DNA of 52,225 nucleotides from Nocardia cyriacigeorgica NBRC 100375 (lineage in GTDB: Bacteria; Actinomycetota; Actinomycetes; Mycobacteriales; Mycobacteriaceae): positions 1-52,225 of the forward strand of contig NZ_BAFY01000029.1 in NCBI RefSeq assembly GCF_000308555.1, read 5' to 3'. This document shows, one piece after another, positions 10,753 to 19,051 of this stretch. The notes under the pieces are model-generated. The model was not told the DNA's origin. It was given only the letters and a program-made list of their open reading frames with translations, and did no database searches. The position numbers were made by a program, and so were the translations under genes. Within the stretch, counting starts at the first letter, position 1. Every line of letters starts with the position of its first letter.

Positions 10753-11415
10753 CTACTGCCAGCCCGGGCGCACCAAACCGGATTCGTATGCCAGGACCAC
10801 CAATTGGGTGCGGTCGCGGGCGTTCAGTTTGGTGAGGATGCGGCTGACATGGGTGCGGGCGGTGGCGGGGCTCATGTAGAGACGTTCGCCGATCTCGGCG
10901 TTGGTGAGGCCCTCGGCGACCAGGGTGAGCACCTCGCGTTCGCGGTCGGTGAGTTCGGAGAACGTCGCGGGCGGGGGTTGTTTGGCGTGTTCGGAGAATT
11001 CGGCGATCAGGCGGCGGGTGACGCCGGGGGACAGCAGGGCCTCGCCGGCGGCGACCACGCGGACCGCCCGCACCAGGTCGGCGGGCTCGGTGTGTTTGAC
11101 CAGGAACCCGGTGGCGCCCGACCGCATGGCCTCGAAGACGTATTCGTCCAGTTCGAAAGTGGTCAGCACGACCACCCTCACCTCGGAGAGCTTGGGATCG
11201 TCGGCGATCATGCGAGTGGCGGCGAGGCCGTCCAGGATGGGCATCCGGATATCCATCAGCACCACGTCGGGGGTGAGCGCGCGCGTCATCCGGACGGCCT
11301 GCTCGCCGTTATCGGCCTCGCCGACCACCTCGATGCCGTCCTGCGCGTCGAGCAGCGCGACGAATCCGCCGCGGACCAGGGCCTGATCGTCGGCGACGAG
11401 CACTCGGATCGTCAT
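10753..11415 (-). CDS. LuxR/NarL-family response regulator
   Basis: A 220-residue transcription regulator with an N-terminal receiver domain: acidic pair Asp9-Asp10, phosphoacceptor Asp55 in VVLMDIRMP, Thr85-Thr86 and Lys107. The C-terminal LuxR-type helix-turn-helix is TDREREVLTLVAEGLTNAEIGERLYMSPATARTHVSRILTKL. Its ATG overlaps the kinase stop (ATGA), so it is coupled to the sensor kinase upstream. The divergent ABC transporter at 13510 is the natural candidate target, by analogy with many kinase/regulator/ABC clusters in actinobacteria. Confidence 0.93.
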   Translation of the reverse strand: MTIRVLVADDQALVRGGFVALLDAQDGIEVVGEADNGEQAVRMTRALTPDVVLMDIRMPILDGLAATRMIADDPKLSEVRVVVLTTFELDEYVFEAMRSGATGFLVKHTEPADLVRAVRVVAAGEALLSPGVTRRLIAEFSEHAKQPPPATFSELTDREREVLTLVAEGLTNAEIGERLYMSPATARTHVSRILTKLNARDRTQLVVLAYESGLVRPGWQ

Positions 11416-13322
11416 CGCGGCTCCGTTCCGCCGTGACCGTCGGAAGCGTCGGGGTGTGCCCGGCCGTTGGGTCCCGACGGTGCTGTCGTGCGCGCGGCCT
11501 CCCGGTGAAGGGTCGGCCTCGCACCCGAAGCGGATTCGGGGGACCGCGCGGATCCCATCGCCGAGGGACTGCCTTCGCCGGCCATCAGTGGTCCGGCACC
11601 GGGACGGTCGGGCCGACCGGATCGCGTGGGTCCGGACTCGGTATCCGATGCGGAAGCGGTGGTCTGGGCGGCAGCAGAGGTGTTCGGCCGCGCACGGCCG
11701 TTGGGGCCCGGCCGGTCGGCGGCCGGGTGTGATCCCGCGCCGGCTGTTCCGGTCGCGGCCGGGGCCACCGCCCATGCGTCGGCCGGCGAATCCGCCGCGT
11801 CATCCGCCGGACGTGCCGCGTCGGACTGCGAACGTGCTCTGCCCGCTGTCGAGCCGGTCGCGCCGCCCGCCGATCCCGCTGCGTCATCCGCCGTCTGCTG
11901 CCCAGCCGTCGCGCCGTCCGAGGCCGAATCCGCACGTTGTGTCCGCTCGCTCGACGTCACCGGCCGCATCGGTAGCCGTGCGGCCACCCGGAACCCGCCA
12001 CTGGGACGCGGTCCCGCTGTCAGCGCTCCACCGAGCGCGTGGGCCCGCTCGCGCATGCCGATGATCCCGTTGCCGCCGGTCCCGGTGCGGACGGGCGCGC
12101 TGGTGGGGCGGGTGTTGTCGATGGTGAAGTCGACCGAGTCGGGGGTGTAGCGCACGGTGACGGTGGCGTCGGCGCCGGGCGCGTGCCGGACGACGTTGGT
12201 CAGCGATTCCTGGATGATCCTGGCAGCGGCCACGTCGATGACGCTCGGCAGCGGCGTGACGGTGCCGAGGACCCGGGTGTGCACGGTCAGCCCGGCTTCG
12301 CGGATGCGATGCAGCAGCTCGTCCAGGTCGGCGATGCTGGGTGCCGGGCTGCGCGGTGCGGCCGGTTGTGCGGGCTGCTCGGCGGGCTCGGGTTCGGTCG
12401 CGGGGTGGTCGGCGCTCTGGGCGGTGACCTCTGTCCCGAGGTCCTCGGCGCCCGGTGCGGGGCCCGGCAGTGTGGTGCGGCGCCGCCTGGCCCGCGCGCG
12501 GCGTCTGCGGCCTCGACTGGCACGTTGATCCGGATCCGGTGTGGCTTCGGGCTCGGCCTCGGTGTCCTCACCGCCGACCGGGCTTCCGGTGCGGATGGTG
12601 TGCAGCAGCGTATGCACCTCGGCGAGCGCGTCCTTGCTCGCGCCTTTGATCGCGGCCAGTGCCGAAGCGGCCTGTTCCGGCTTCTTGTCGAACAGTTCCA
12701 GCGCCACCGAGGCCTGCACATTGATCAGCGACAGACTGTGCGCAAGCACATCGTGCAGCTCCCGGGCGATGGCCAGCCGTTCCTCGCTGGCCTGGCGCCT
12801 GCGCTGGGCTTCCTCGTCGCGGCGGGCGGCTTCGGCCCGCTGCCTGCGCGCCTCGAGCACCGCCTGGCGCTGCCGAATCCCCTCGGCGATCCCGACCAGG
12901 ACCGTCAGCCACGCCATCAGCCCGAAGATCTGCCACCCCTCGGTCGGGCGGCCCAGTAGCGCGGGCAGCGGCCAGACCATCACCAGGTAGCCGATGGGTA
13001 CAAGGGGATAGGTCCACCAACGTGAGCCGCGGGTGGCCGCGGTGAGGAAGGCGACGACCAGCGAGACGAAGATCGGTCCGAAGCCGTAGTCCAGCGACAG
13101 GTAGCTCACGCACGCCGCGAGCGTGATCGCCAGCACCGCCAACGGCTGATATCTGCGGAAGACCAGCGCGACCGGCCCGGCCAGCAGCAGCGCGTAGCCG
13201 AGGGCGTCGAGGGAACGTACTCCGGTCTGTCCGAAGTTGGCTCCGCGCCCGCCGAACACCTGTACCGCGGCGACGACAAGCGCCACCCCCCAGTCCCATC
13301 CGACCAGGCCCCGACCCGCCAT
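11412..13322 (-). CDS. NarL-type sensor histidine kinase with long disordered tail
   Basis: Residues 1-150 contain several hydrophobic segments, followed by a coiled region and the HisKA_3 phosphoacceptor His190 in ARELHDVLAH. The ATPase domain has an N box (NVVRHA, near 377) and G box (GNGIIGMRER, near 420). Two features are odd: an insert of about 80 residues (250-330), first strongly basic (GRRRRARARRRR) and then Pro/Glu rich, between the His and ATPase domains, and a tail of about 184 Ala/Ser/Gly/Pro/Asp-rich residues after the ATPase domain. The ATG at 13322 has GGAG six bases upstream; an ATG at 13373 would add 17 residues. The stop overlaps the regulator start. Confidence 0.88.
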   Translation of the reverse strand: MAGRGLVGWDWGVALVVAAVQVFGGRGANFGQTGVRSLDALGYALLLAGPVALVFRRYQPLAVLAITLAACVSYLSLDYGFGPIFVSLVVAFLTAATRGSRWWTYPLVPIGYLVMVWPLPALLGRPTEGWQIFGLMAWLTVLVGIAEGIRQRQAVLEARRQRAEAARRDEEAQRRRQASEERLAIARELHDVLAHSLSLINVQASVALELFDKKPEQAASALAAIKGASKDALAEVHTLLHTIRTGSPVGGEDTEAEPEATPDPDQRASRGRRRRARARRRRTTLPGPAPGAEDLGTEVTAQSADHPATEPEPAEQPAQPAAPRSPAPSIADLDELLHRIREAGLTVHTRVLGTVTPLPSVIDVAAARIIQESLTNVVRHAPGADATVTVRYTPDSVDFTIDNTRPTSAPVRTGTGGNGIIGMRERAHALGGALTAGPRPSGGFRVAARLPMRPVTSSERTQRADSASDGATAGQQTADDAAGSAGGATGSTAGRARSQSDAARPADDAADSPADAWAVAPAATGTAGAGSHPAADRPGPNGRARPNTSAAAQTTASASDTESGPTRSGRPDRPGAGPLMAGEGSPSAMGSARSPESASGARPTLHREAARTTAPSGPNGRAHPDASDGHGGTEPR

Positions 13323-13509
13323 CCCGAACTCCCGCACCTTATGCACCCTATTCGCCCAGTAGCCGGAATCCATCCGTACCGACACGTATTTCCCGGATAC
13401 GCGCCGTGCACACCCTCGCATCCGCCCGGATCAGTACGCCAACGGACGTACCCGAAGCCGCGTCCGCCGACGGATGTGACCGCGACGCACGGCGAGGAGG
13501 GTTTCGGTC

Positions 13510-14409
13510 ATGACGGATTCGATTGTGGTGACCAAAGAGCTGACCAAGCGGTATGGCACCCATCCGGCGGTGGATCGGGTGGATATGCGGGTGCAGCCGG
13601 GTGAGATCTACGGTTTTCTCGGGCCCAACGGCGCGGGCAAGACGACGACGTTGCGGATGCTCGCCGGGTTGATCGCACCGAGCTCCGGCTCGGCAACAGT
13701 GCTCGGCCACGCACCGGGCGATCCCGCGGTGGTACGCCGCATCGGCGTGCTGATCGAGGGACCTGGCTTCTATCCGTACCTGTCGGGCCGGGACAACCTG
13801 CTGGTCATGGCCCGATACCGGGGGCTGGGACCGGCAGAGGTGACAGAAGCCCTACAGCGGGTGGGCCTGGCCGGGCGGGCCGGCGACCGTTACCGCACCT
13901 ATTCGCTGGGTATGAAGCAGCGCCTCGGCGTCGGCGCCGCGCTGCTCGGCCGGCCGGATCTGCTGATCCTGGACGAGCCGACCAATGGCCTCGATCCGGC
14001 GGGCATGGCGGAAATGCGGTCGCTGATCACGGATCTGGCAGCCGACGGGCACACCGTGCTGTTGTCGAGCCACTTGCTCAGCGAGGTGCAGGAGATCTGC
14101 GATCGGGTCGGCGTCATCTCCGGCGGCACATTGCTGGCCGAGTCGACGGTGGCCGAATTGCGTGGCGCCGCATCGTTGCTGGTTCGCGCCGAACCCGCAG
14201 GCGTCGCCTTGCCCGCGATCCGTGCGGTGCTCGGCGAGCCGGTGATGCTCACCGCGGCAGGCATCCGGATCGAGGCGGCTGCGGATGCGGCGCCGAAAAT
14301 CGCCCGCGCCGTGGTCGAATCGGGCGCCGAGCTGCTCGAACTTCGTGTCGATGAGAAATCCCTCGAGGAAGTGTTCTTCGAGATGACCGGTCTGGAGGCA
14401 GTGAAATGA
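13510..14409 (+). CDS. ABC transporter ATP-binding protein
   Basis: A 299-residue ATPase with Walker A GPNGAGKTTT (near residue 37), signature LGMKQRLGVGAALLG, Walker B LLILDEPTNGLDPAGM and an H-loop (LLSSHLLSEV). The C-terminal 80 residues form the extra domain seen in DrrA/bacitracin-type exporters. GAGGAGG lies before the ATG at 13510. It overlaps the permease gene by four bases, forming a two-gene transporter of one ATPase and one membrane subunit. The adjacent divergent two-component system suggests the substrate is a cell-envelope stress agent or antibiotic, but this is inference. Confidence 0.93.
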   Translation: MTDSIVVTKELTKRYGTHPAVDRVDMRVQPGEIYGFLGPNGAGKTTTLRMLAGLIAPSSGSATVLGHAPGDPAVVRRIGVLIEGPGFYPYLSGRDNLLVMARYRGLGPAEVTEALQRVGLAGRAGDRYRTYSLGMKQRLGVGAALLGRPDLLILDEPTNGLDPAGMAEMRSLITDLAADGHTVLLSSHLLSEVQEICDRVGVISGGTLLAESTVAELRGAASLLVRAEPAGVALPAIRAVLGEPVMLTAAGIRIEAAADAAPKIARAVVESGAELLELRVDEKSLEEVFFEMTGLEAVK

Positions 14410-15275
14410 GTGTGCGCACCACGGCGGTATCGGATCTGGTCGCCAGTATGCGAGCCGAGCGGCTGCGGCTGACGAAGTGGCCCGCGTTCTGGATCGTTCT
14501 CGGCACGTGGATCCTGCTGAACCTGACCTTCGCCTACCTGTTCAACTATCTGGCCTACCGCTCCGGTGAGCAGACCGCGATGTCGGACGGACTACCGAAA
14601 GACCAACTGCTGCAGCAGTTGCTGCCCGCCGCCGTGCCGGGGGTGTTCACGCAGGGCATGGCCATGTTCGGCGGTGCGCTGATGCTGATTCTGGGTGCGC
14701 TGGCCATCGGCAGCGGCTACGGCTGGGGAACCTGGAAAACCGTGCTCACCCAGGGCCCCTCGCGGATCGTCGCGATCGCGGCGACGCTGGTCTGCCTCGC
14801 GGTCGTGGTGGTGGGGCTGGTGGTGGTCGCCTTCGCGGTGGATCTCGGGGTCGCGTCGGTGATCGCGAGTAGCGAATCGCAGCAGCTGGTGCTGCCGTCG
14901 GTGCGGCATTCGCTGGACGGGATCCTCAGCGGCAGCCTGATTCTCGGCATGTGGACGCTGGCGGGCGCACTGATCGGGGCGATGGCGCGTGGCCCGGCGC
15001 TGGCCGTCGGTCTCGGGCTGGTCTGGGTGCTGGTGGTGGAGAACCTGCTGCGCGGGGTGGCCGGAATCTTCGCTCCGATCGAGGTGGTCACCGATCGGCT
15101 GCCCGGTACCGCCGCCGGCTCGCTGGCGGGCGCGATGCGTAGCTCCGATGCTCCGCCGACGCCCGGTGTGCTCGACATCCTGACCCGTGCCGAATCCGTA
15201 CTGGTGCTGACGACCTACACGGCACTCTTCGTGCTGGCCACGATCTGGCTTATCCGCCGCCGCGATCTGGTCTGA
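14406..15275 (+). CDS. ABC-2 type transporter permease
   Basis: A 289-residue membrane protein with about six hydrophobic segments (residues 20-45, 80-102, 118-145, 175-197, 200-222 and 258-283), the usual ABC-2 exporter layout. It begins within the stop of the ATPase gene (ATGA), so both subunits should be made in step. The extracytoplasmic loop after the first segment (residues 45-78) contains Gln/Leu-rich LLQQLLPA. The substrate is not evident. It ends in IRRRDLV, a common cytoplasmic tail. A TetR gene converges four bases downstream. Confidence 0.88.
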   Translation: MSVRTTAVSDLVASMRAERLRLTKWPAFWIVLGTWILLNLTFAYLFNYLAYRSGEQTAMSDGLPKDQLLQQLLPAAVPGVFTQGMAMFGGALMLILGALAIGSGYGWGTWKTVLTQGPSRIVAIAATLVCLAVVVVGLVVVAFAVDLGVASVIASSESQQLVLPSVRHSLDGILSGSLILGMWTLAGALIGAMARGPALAVGLGLVWVLVVENLLRGVAGIFAPIEVVTDRLPGTAAGSLAGAMRSSDAPPTPGVLDILTRAESVLVLTTYTALFVLATIWLIRRRDLV

Positions 15276-15278
15276 CCC

Positions 15279-15878
15279 TCAGCGCCCGAGCAGGGCGTGC
15301 GCGAGCTGGCGCAAGGCCCCGGCGATCTGCGCCGGGGCCAAGCCGCGTGCGCGTTGCTGCTGGTAGACCTCGGCGGCCAGCGGTGCGAGCAGCGCGTCGA
15401 CCATGGCGTCGGGTTCGTCGACGCCCGCGGCCCGCAGCAGCGAGCGGACATGGGCGAACCAGAACCCGTAGGCGCCGGTCGCGAATCGCGCGCCACCGGT
15501 TTCGGCGCCGAGCACCAACTCCGAATGGGCGTCGAGCAGTTCCACCATGGCCGCGTAGAAGGCGGCGAGCCGTTCGGCCGGCGGTGCCCCTGGCCCGAGT
15601 GGTGGTTCACCACGCAGGAGCTGTTCTTGCAGGGTGCGTTCGTGCTCGTCGAGCAGTGCGACGGCGATCGAATTCGTATCCGGGTAGCGGCGGTACAGGG
15701 TGCCGCGGCCGACGCCCGCGGCTTTGGCGATGTCGTCCATGGTCACCGTGCGCGGATCGCGCGCGGCGAAGAGTTCGGCCGCTGCCGCGAGCACCTTGGC
15801 CCGGTTGCGGGCGGCGTCGGCGCGCTCGACGGCGGCACTGCCCGCGCCGCTGGTCAGCAGGTCGGCAGGGGATCTCAT
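15279..15878 (-). CDS. TetR-family repressor
   Basis: A 199-residue regulator. The N-terminal DNA-binding domain (residues 20-75) reads RAKVLAAAAELFAARDPRTVTMDDIAKAAGVGRGTLYRRYPD, a classical TetR helix-turn-helix. The C-terminal ligand-binding part is Ala/Leu rich. It is divergent from the azoreductase-SMR operon, and the gap between them holds two palindromes with a common GGACA-N3-TGTCC core, so it most likely represses both itself and that operon. The ligand is unknown; a quinone, azo compound or cationic drug would fit the target genes. Confidence 0.92.
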   Translation of the reverse strand: MRSPADLLTSGAGSAAVERADAARNRAKVLAAAAELFAARDPRTVTMDDIAKAAGVGRGTLYRRYPDTNSIAVALLDEHERTLQEQLLRGEPPLGPGAPPAERLAAFYAAMVELLDAHSELVLGAETGGARFATGAYGFWFAHVRSLLRAAGVDEPDAMVDALLAPLAAEVYQQQRARGLAPAQIAGALRQLAHALLGR

Positions 15879-15907
15879 GAGCGCGACTGTAGCCCATCCG
15901 GATTTAT

Positions 15908-15972
15908 GTGGACAAGGTGTCCACTTATCGCTTACGGTTCTCTTCGTGGATAAGCGGACAGGCTGTCCGCTT
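15908..15972 (+). promoter_or_regulatory. Two TetR operator palindromes
   Basis: Site 1 is GTGGACA-AGG-TGTCCAC (15908-15924) and site 2 is AAGCGGACA-GGC-TGTCCGCTT (15952-15972). Both share the core GGACA-N3-TGTCC, and site 1 extends to match ATAAGYGGACA in inverse orientation. Their centres are 46 bases apart, and they fill the space between tetR and the azoreductase gene, so binding would block both promoters. Confidence 0.8.
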
Positions 15973-15987
15973 GATGGAAGGAATCAC

Positions 15988-16638
15988 ATGACCACCCTGC
16001 TGCACCTCGACGCGAGCGCCCGCACTCACTCGATCAGCCGCACCCTGAGCGCCGCCTTCGCCGAGGAGTGGCGTGCCGGCAACCCGGACGGCGACTACTG
16101 CTACCGCGATCTCGCGCGCGACCCGGTGCCGTTCATCGACCAGGGCTGGACCGAACTGTGCGACCTCGTGCTTGCCAACGGCAGTACCGAGTTGGAGCGC
16201 ATCGGCGATCTGGCGCACACCCAGGCCCAGCGCGCGGCCTGGGCGCTCACCTGGCCGCTGCTCGCTGAGCTACTCGCCGCCGACGTCGTACTCATCGGCA
16301 CGCCCATGTACAACTACTCGGTCCCGGCCGCGCTGAAGGCCTGGATCGACCAGGTCGCCTTCCCGCGAATGTCTCTCGGCCACAGGCGATTCGTAGTCAC
16401 CGCGGCGCGCGGCGGCGCCTACTCGCCTGGTTCACCCAAGGCCGACTACGACCACCAGGAACGTTATCTGCGGGATTTCTTCGCCGGACATTTCGACGTG
16501 CGCGATGCGGTGTTCGTGAATGCGGAACTGGCCAATTCTCGGCTCGATCCCGGCCTTGCCCACCTGCGCGCCGAGCATGAGCTGTCTCTTGACCTGGCCC
16601 TGAAATCGGTGCGCGAGCTGGCAGGGGAGTACAGATGA
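15988..16638 (+). CDS. FMN-dependent NADH:quinone/azo oxidoreductase (AzoR-like)
   Basis: A 216-residue flavodoxin-fold reductase. It begins TTLLHLDASARTHSISRTLS, the FMN phosphate-binding loop, followed near residue 107 by the GTPMYNYSVPAALKAWIDQV segment that contacts the isoalloxazine ring, and TAARGGAYSPG near 133. AzoR enzymes reduce quinones and azo bonds by two electrons. The ATG at 15988 lies after a TetR operator, with GGAAGGA as ribosome binding site. It overlaps the SMR exporter gene by four bases, so reduction and export of a compound may be coupled. Confidence 0.87.
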   Translation: MTTLLHLDASARTHSISRTLSAAFAEEWRAGNPDGDYCYRDLARDPVPFIDQGWTELCDLVLANGSTELERIGDLAHTQAQRAAWALTWPLLAELLAADVVLIGTPMYNYSVPAALKAWIDQVAFPRMSLGHRRFVVTAARGGAYSPGSPKADYDHQERYLRDFFAGHFDVRDAVFVNAELANSRLDPGLAHLRAEHELSLDLALKSVRELAGEYR

Positions 16639-16955
16639 ACTGGTTGATACTCGGCCTTGCCGGATTGGTGGAAATCGCGTGGTCCCAATCCATCAAGCCG
16701 ACCGAGAATTTCACCCGGCCGCTGCCGACGCTACTGTGCTTCGCGCTCGGGGCGTGCGCGGTCTACCTGTTGTCGCGGGCCATGCAAACGCTGCCGGTCG
16801 GCACCGCGTACGCGGTCTTCACCGGAATCGGCGCGGTCGGCGCGATTGTGCTCGGCATGGTGGTGCATCGTGATCCGTTGAGCGCGGGAAGATTTGTGGC
16901 ATTGTCGGTGATCGTCGGCGGAATCGTGCTGGCGAAAGCGACCAATCCCGGATGA
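16635..16955 (+). CDS. SMR-family exporter, SugE/Gdx-like
   Basis: A 106-residue protein with four transmembrane helices, the size of a dual-topology small multidrug resistance transporter. The key Glu13 (GLVEIAW) lies in helix 1. Gly10, Glu13 and Trp16 together fit the SugE/guanidinium exporter branch, as does PVGTAYAVFTGIGAVG in helix 3. However, position 62 is Phe where both branches usually have Trp, so the substrate range may differ. Only one SMR gene is present, consistent with a homodimer. It starts inside the azoreductase stop (ATGA) and should be under the same TetR control. Confidence 0.88.
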   Translation: MNWLILGLAGLVEIAWSQSIKPTENFTRPLPTLLCFALGACAVYLLSRAMQTLPVGTAYAVFTGIGAVGAIVLGMVVHRDPLSAGRFVALSVIVGGIVLAKATNPG

Positions 16956-17015
16956 TCGGATCAGCGCCGCGACAAACGGTCCGTCGGGTCCGGGAGCGCG
17001 GGTAAGGTCGGTCTG

Positions 17016-17471
17016 ATGGTCGATCAGCATGTGCGTTATCCGGACCTGTCGGCACGGCCTCACGAGCTCACCGTCGAACGGGTCATGACCGCCTCACCGG
17101 CATTGTTGTACCTGGCCTGGACCCAGGGCTTCGATATCTGGTTCGCGATCCCCGAATCGGTCCGCATGCGCCCGCAGGTGGGTGAGCCCTTCTACTTCGA
17201 AGCCGACAATCAGGGCACGCCCGTCCCGCATTACGGGCGCTTCCTGCGGCTCGAGCCGGACCGCCGCATCGAGCTCGCCTGGGTCACCGGCGAGGGCGGC
17301 ACCGAGGGCGCGGAAACGGTGGTGCGGGTGGAATTCGTGAAACAGCCGCGCGGCATCCGAATCAAGTTGCGGCACAGCGGGTTCCCGAACCAGGAATCCT
17401 GCGATCGGCATCGCGCCGCCTGGCCGGCCGTACTGGAGCAGCTGGACAAACGAACCGCTGCCGCAGTCTGA
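17016..17471 (+). CDS. SRPBCC/AHSA1-type START-fold protein
   Basis: A 151-residue protein with the AHSA1 pattern: an N-terminal strand and helix (LTVERVMTASPALLYLAWTQGFDIWF), a middle GRFLRLEPDRRIELAWVTGEGG segment and a C-terminal helix (DRHRAAWPAVLEQLDKR). Members bind hydrophobic ligands or act as Hsp90 co-chaperone-like modules; the function of this one is unknown. TAAGGT (17003-17008) lies seven bases before the ATG and no ribosome binding site is present, so a leaderless transcript is likely. It stands 60 bases after the SMR gene and may be separate from that operon. Confidence 0.8.
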   Translation: MVDQHVRYPDLSARPHELTVERVMTASPALLYLAWTQGFDIWFAIPESVRMRPQVGEPFYFEADNQGTPVPHYGRFLRLEPDRRIELAWVTGEGGTEGAETVVRVEFVKQPRGIRIKLRHSGFPNQESCDRHRAAWPAVLEQLDKRTAAAV

Positions 17472-17530
17472 GCCGTGCGGGTAGGTTCGAGCGGAGAACC
17501 TATCGACAACCGATCGTGGAAAGGACTGTG

Positions 17531-17974
17531 ATGCCCACACGTACCGCGCGCACCGCATGGACCGGCGGCCTGCAGGACGGCACCGGACAGGTCGAGCTGG
17601 CCAGCTCGGGTGCAGGCAAGTACGACGTGTCGTTCCCGAAGAGGGCCGCCGACAATGCCGACGGCACCACCAGCCCGGAGGAACTGATCGCGGCCGCGCA
17701 TTCGTCCTGCTACGCGATGGCGTTGTCGGCCGAGATCGGCAATGCCGGCGCCACCCCGCGCAGCCTCGACGTCACCGCCGACGTCACCCTCGGGCCGGAC
17801 CCGGCAGGCGGCTTCCGCATCAGCGGAATCAAGATCACCGTCCGCGGTCGCGTCGACGGCCTGGACGAGGCCGGTTTCCGCACCGCCGCCGAAGCCGCCA
17901 AGGCAGGCTGCCCGGTCAGCAAGGCCCTGGCCGGCGTCGACAACATCAGCCTGGACGCCGCACTGGAGTCCTGA
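17531..17974 (+). CDS. OsmC/Ohr-family peroxiredoxin
   Basis: A 147-residue thiol peroxidase of the OsmC family, which reduces organic hydroperoxides. The two family Cys are present: Cys60 (AAHSSCYAMAL) and Cys127 (KAGCPVSKAL). Between them is the SLDVTADVTLGPD strand. The GTG/ATG region before 17531 has GGAAAGGA as ribosome binding site; the ATG is preferred to an in-frame codon 15 bases earlier. The sequence is closer to OsmC than to Ohr. It forms a convergent pair with cbtA, with a shared hairpin between. Confidence 0.92.
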   Translation: MPTRTARTAWTGGLQDGTGQVELASSGAGKYDVSFPKRAADNADGTTSPEELIAAAHSSCYAMALSAEIGNAGATPRSLDVTADVTLGPDPAGGFRISGIKITVRGRVDGLDEAGFRTAAEAAKAGCPVSKALAGVDNISLDAALES

Positions 17975-17979
17975 GCCGA

Positions 17980-18019
17980 GCGCCCGGGTTCCCACCGACG
18001 GTATGGGGACCCGGGGCGC
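17980..18019. terminator. Bidirectional terminator between osmC and cbtA
   Basis: GCGCCCGGGTTCCCA (17980-17994) and TGGGGACCCGGGGCGC (18004-18019) form a long GC-rich stem with small bulges, placed between two convergent genes. No T-tract is present. Confidence 0.6.
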
Positions 18020-18049
18020 TTGCCTGTGCTGCCGATGTCTCGATGCGGA

Positions 18050-18844
18050 TCAGCCCGCGGTAGCGGTCGCGGCCGGTACCCGGGTACTTGTGCGGCCGGC
18101 GAACTCGGTGAGCATCGCGTAGCCGAGACCGAGACAGGCCCACAGGGTGGTCGAGACCGCGAGCGAGGAAATCCGGAACTCCCACAGCAGGCTCGCCGGG
18201 AAGTCGGCACCCACCTCGTTCACGCCGGGCAGGACGACGTAGCCGATGGTGCCGAGCAGTACGAACGCCGCGACACCCGCGGTCAGTCGCAGGGTATCCG
18301 GGCGGCCGGTGAGCAGCTTCCACACATACACACCCGTACCCACGGCGGCCAGGCCGAGCAGCACCGCCGCCAGCCACAGCAGCGTCCGGTCGTTGATCGT
18401 CTCCGGATCGCCCACCGCGGGCGGGTTGGCCGGGTATTTGAAGAACGGAACCGCGACGATCGCGGCCCAGCCGCCGACACCGAGCGCGAGCGCGAGTTTC
18501 GGCCCGGACAGCGCGGTGTAGCGCCGGGCGATGTGGGCGGCGGCCCCGAAGATCGCGCCGAAGGCCATCCCGGCCAGCCCGAGCGCGAGGAACTGGCCCG
18601 CTTGCTGACCGGAGCGGCTGACCAGCGGTTCTTCCTCGCCGCCATGGGTGTGCCCGCCGGCGGGCTGCTCGCCGTGTGAATGACCGCCCGATTCGGCGGC
18701 CGCGCCGGCTTCCTCGATGGCGATCGCCGCCTCCACCTTGGGCTCGCCGACGAAATGGCCGACGGTGCCCGCCAGCAGGCCGGCGATCAGGCCGGCCAGC
18801 AGACCACGAAGCAACAGAGTGCGCAGCGATCCGATCAGTGGCAC
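18050..18844 (-). CDS. cbtA: CbtA, cobalt transporter subunit
   Basis: A 264-residue membrane protein with about six hydrophobic segments. After the first helix (RGLLAGLIAGLLAGTVGHFVGEP) comes a His-rich loop, GGHSHGEQPAGGHTHGGEE (near residues 53-71), that can bind metal. CbtA/CbtB are known from B12-riboswitch-controlled loci as a predicted cobalt importer. The gene overlaps cbtB by ten bases and shares its riboswitch. Together they would bring in cobalt when cobalamin is low. Confidence 0.9.
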   Translation of the reverse strand: MPLIGSLRTLLLRGLLAGLIAGLLAGTVGHFVGEPKVEAAIAIEEAGAAAESGGHSHGEQPAGGHTHGGEEEPLVSRSGQQAGQFLALGLAGMAFGAIFGAAAHIARRYTALSGPKLALALGVGGWAAIVAVPFFKYPANPPAVGDPETINDRTLLWLAAVLLGLAAVGTGVYVWKLLTGRPDTLRLTAGVAAFVLLGTIGYVVLPGVNEVGADFPASLLWEFRISSLAVSTTLWACLGLGYAMLTEFAGRTSTRVPAATATAG

Positions 18845-19038
18845 GGAAGACCCAGCAGGTGACGTCCGTCGTGCATCAGCTCATGCATGAACATCCCGCT
18901 GCGCGAGATGGCGCCCTGATCGAATCCGACCAGGTAGAGCGTGAGCAGGGCGAGCAGAACGACACCGACCGTGATGAGCACGGTGGCCAGGGAATCGGTG
19001 ACCCGGGCGGATACGCCAGGGGTGTGCACGAAGGCCAT
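18835..19038 (-). CDS. cbtB: CbtB, small cobalt transporter subunit
   Basis: A 67-residue protein with one transmembrane helix (residues 14-36, TVLITVGVVLLALLTLYLVGF in part) and a His-rich C-terminus, MFMHELMHDGRHLLGLPCH in part, with four His and one Cys. This is the classical CbtB layout, with the His tail expected to bind cobalt. The ATG at 19038 has a strong AAGGAGGACT ribosome binding site (19042-19051), which directly adjoins the closing stem of the cobalamin riboswitch. A longer frame upstream runs through the riboswitch and is not real. Confidence 0.93.
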   Translation of the reverse strand: MAFVHTPGVSARVTDSLATVLITVGVVLLALLTLYLVGFDQGAISRSGMFMHELMHDGRHLLGLPCH

Positions 19039-19051
19039 CAGAGTCCTCCTT

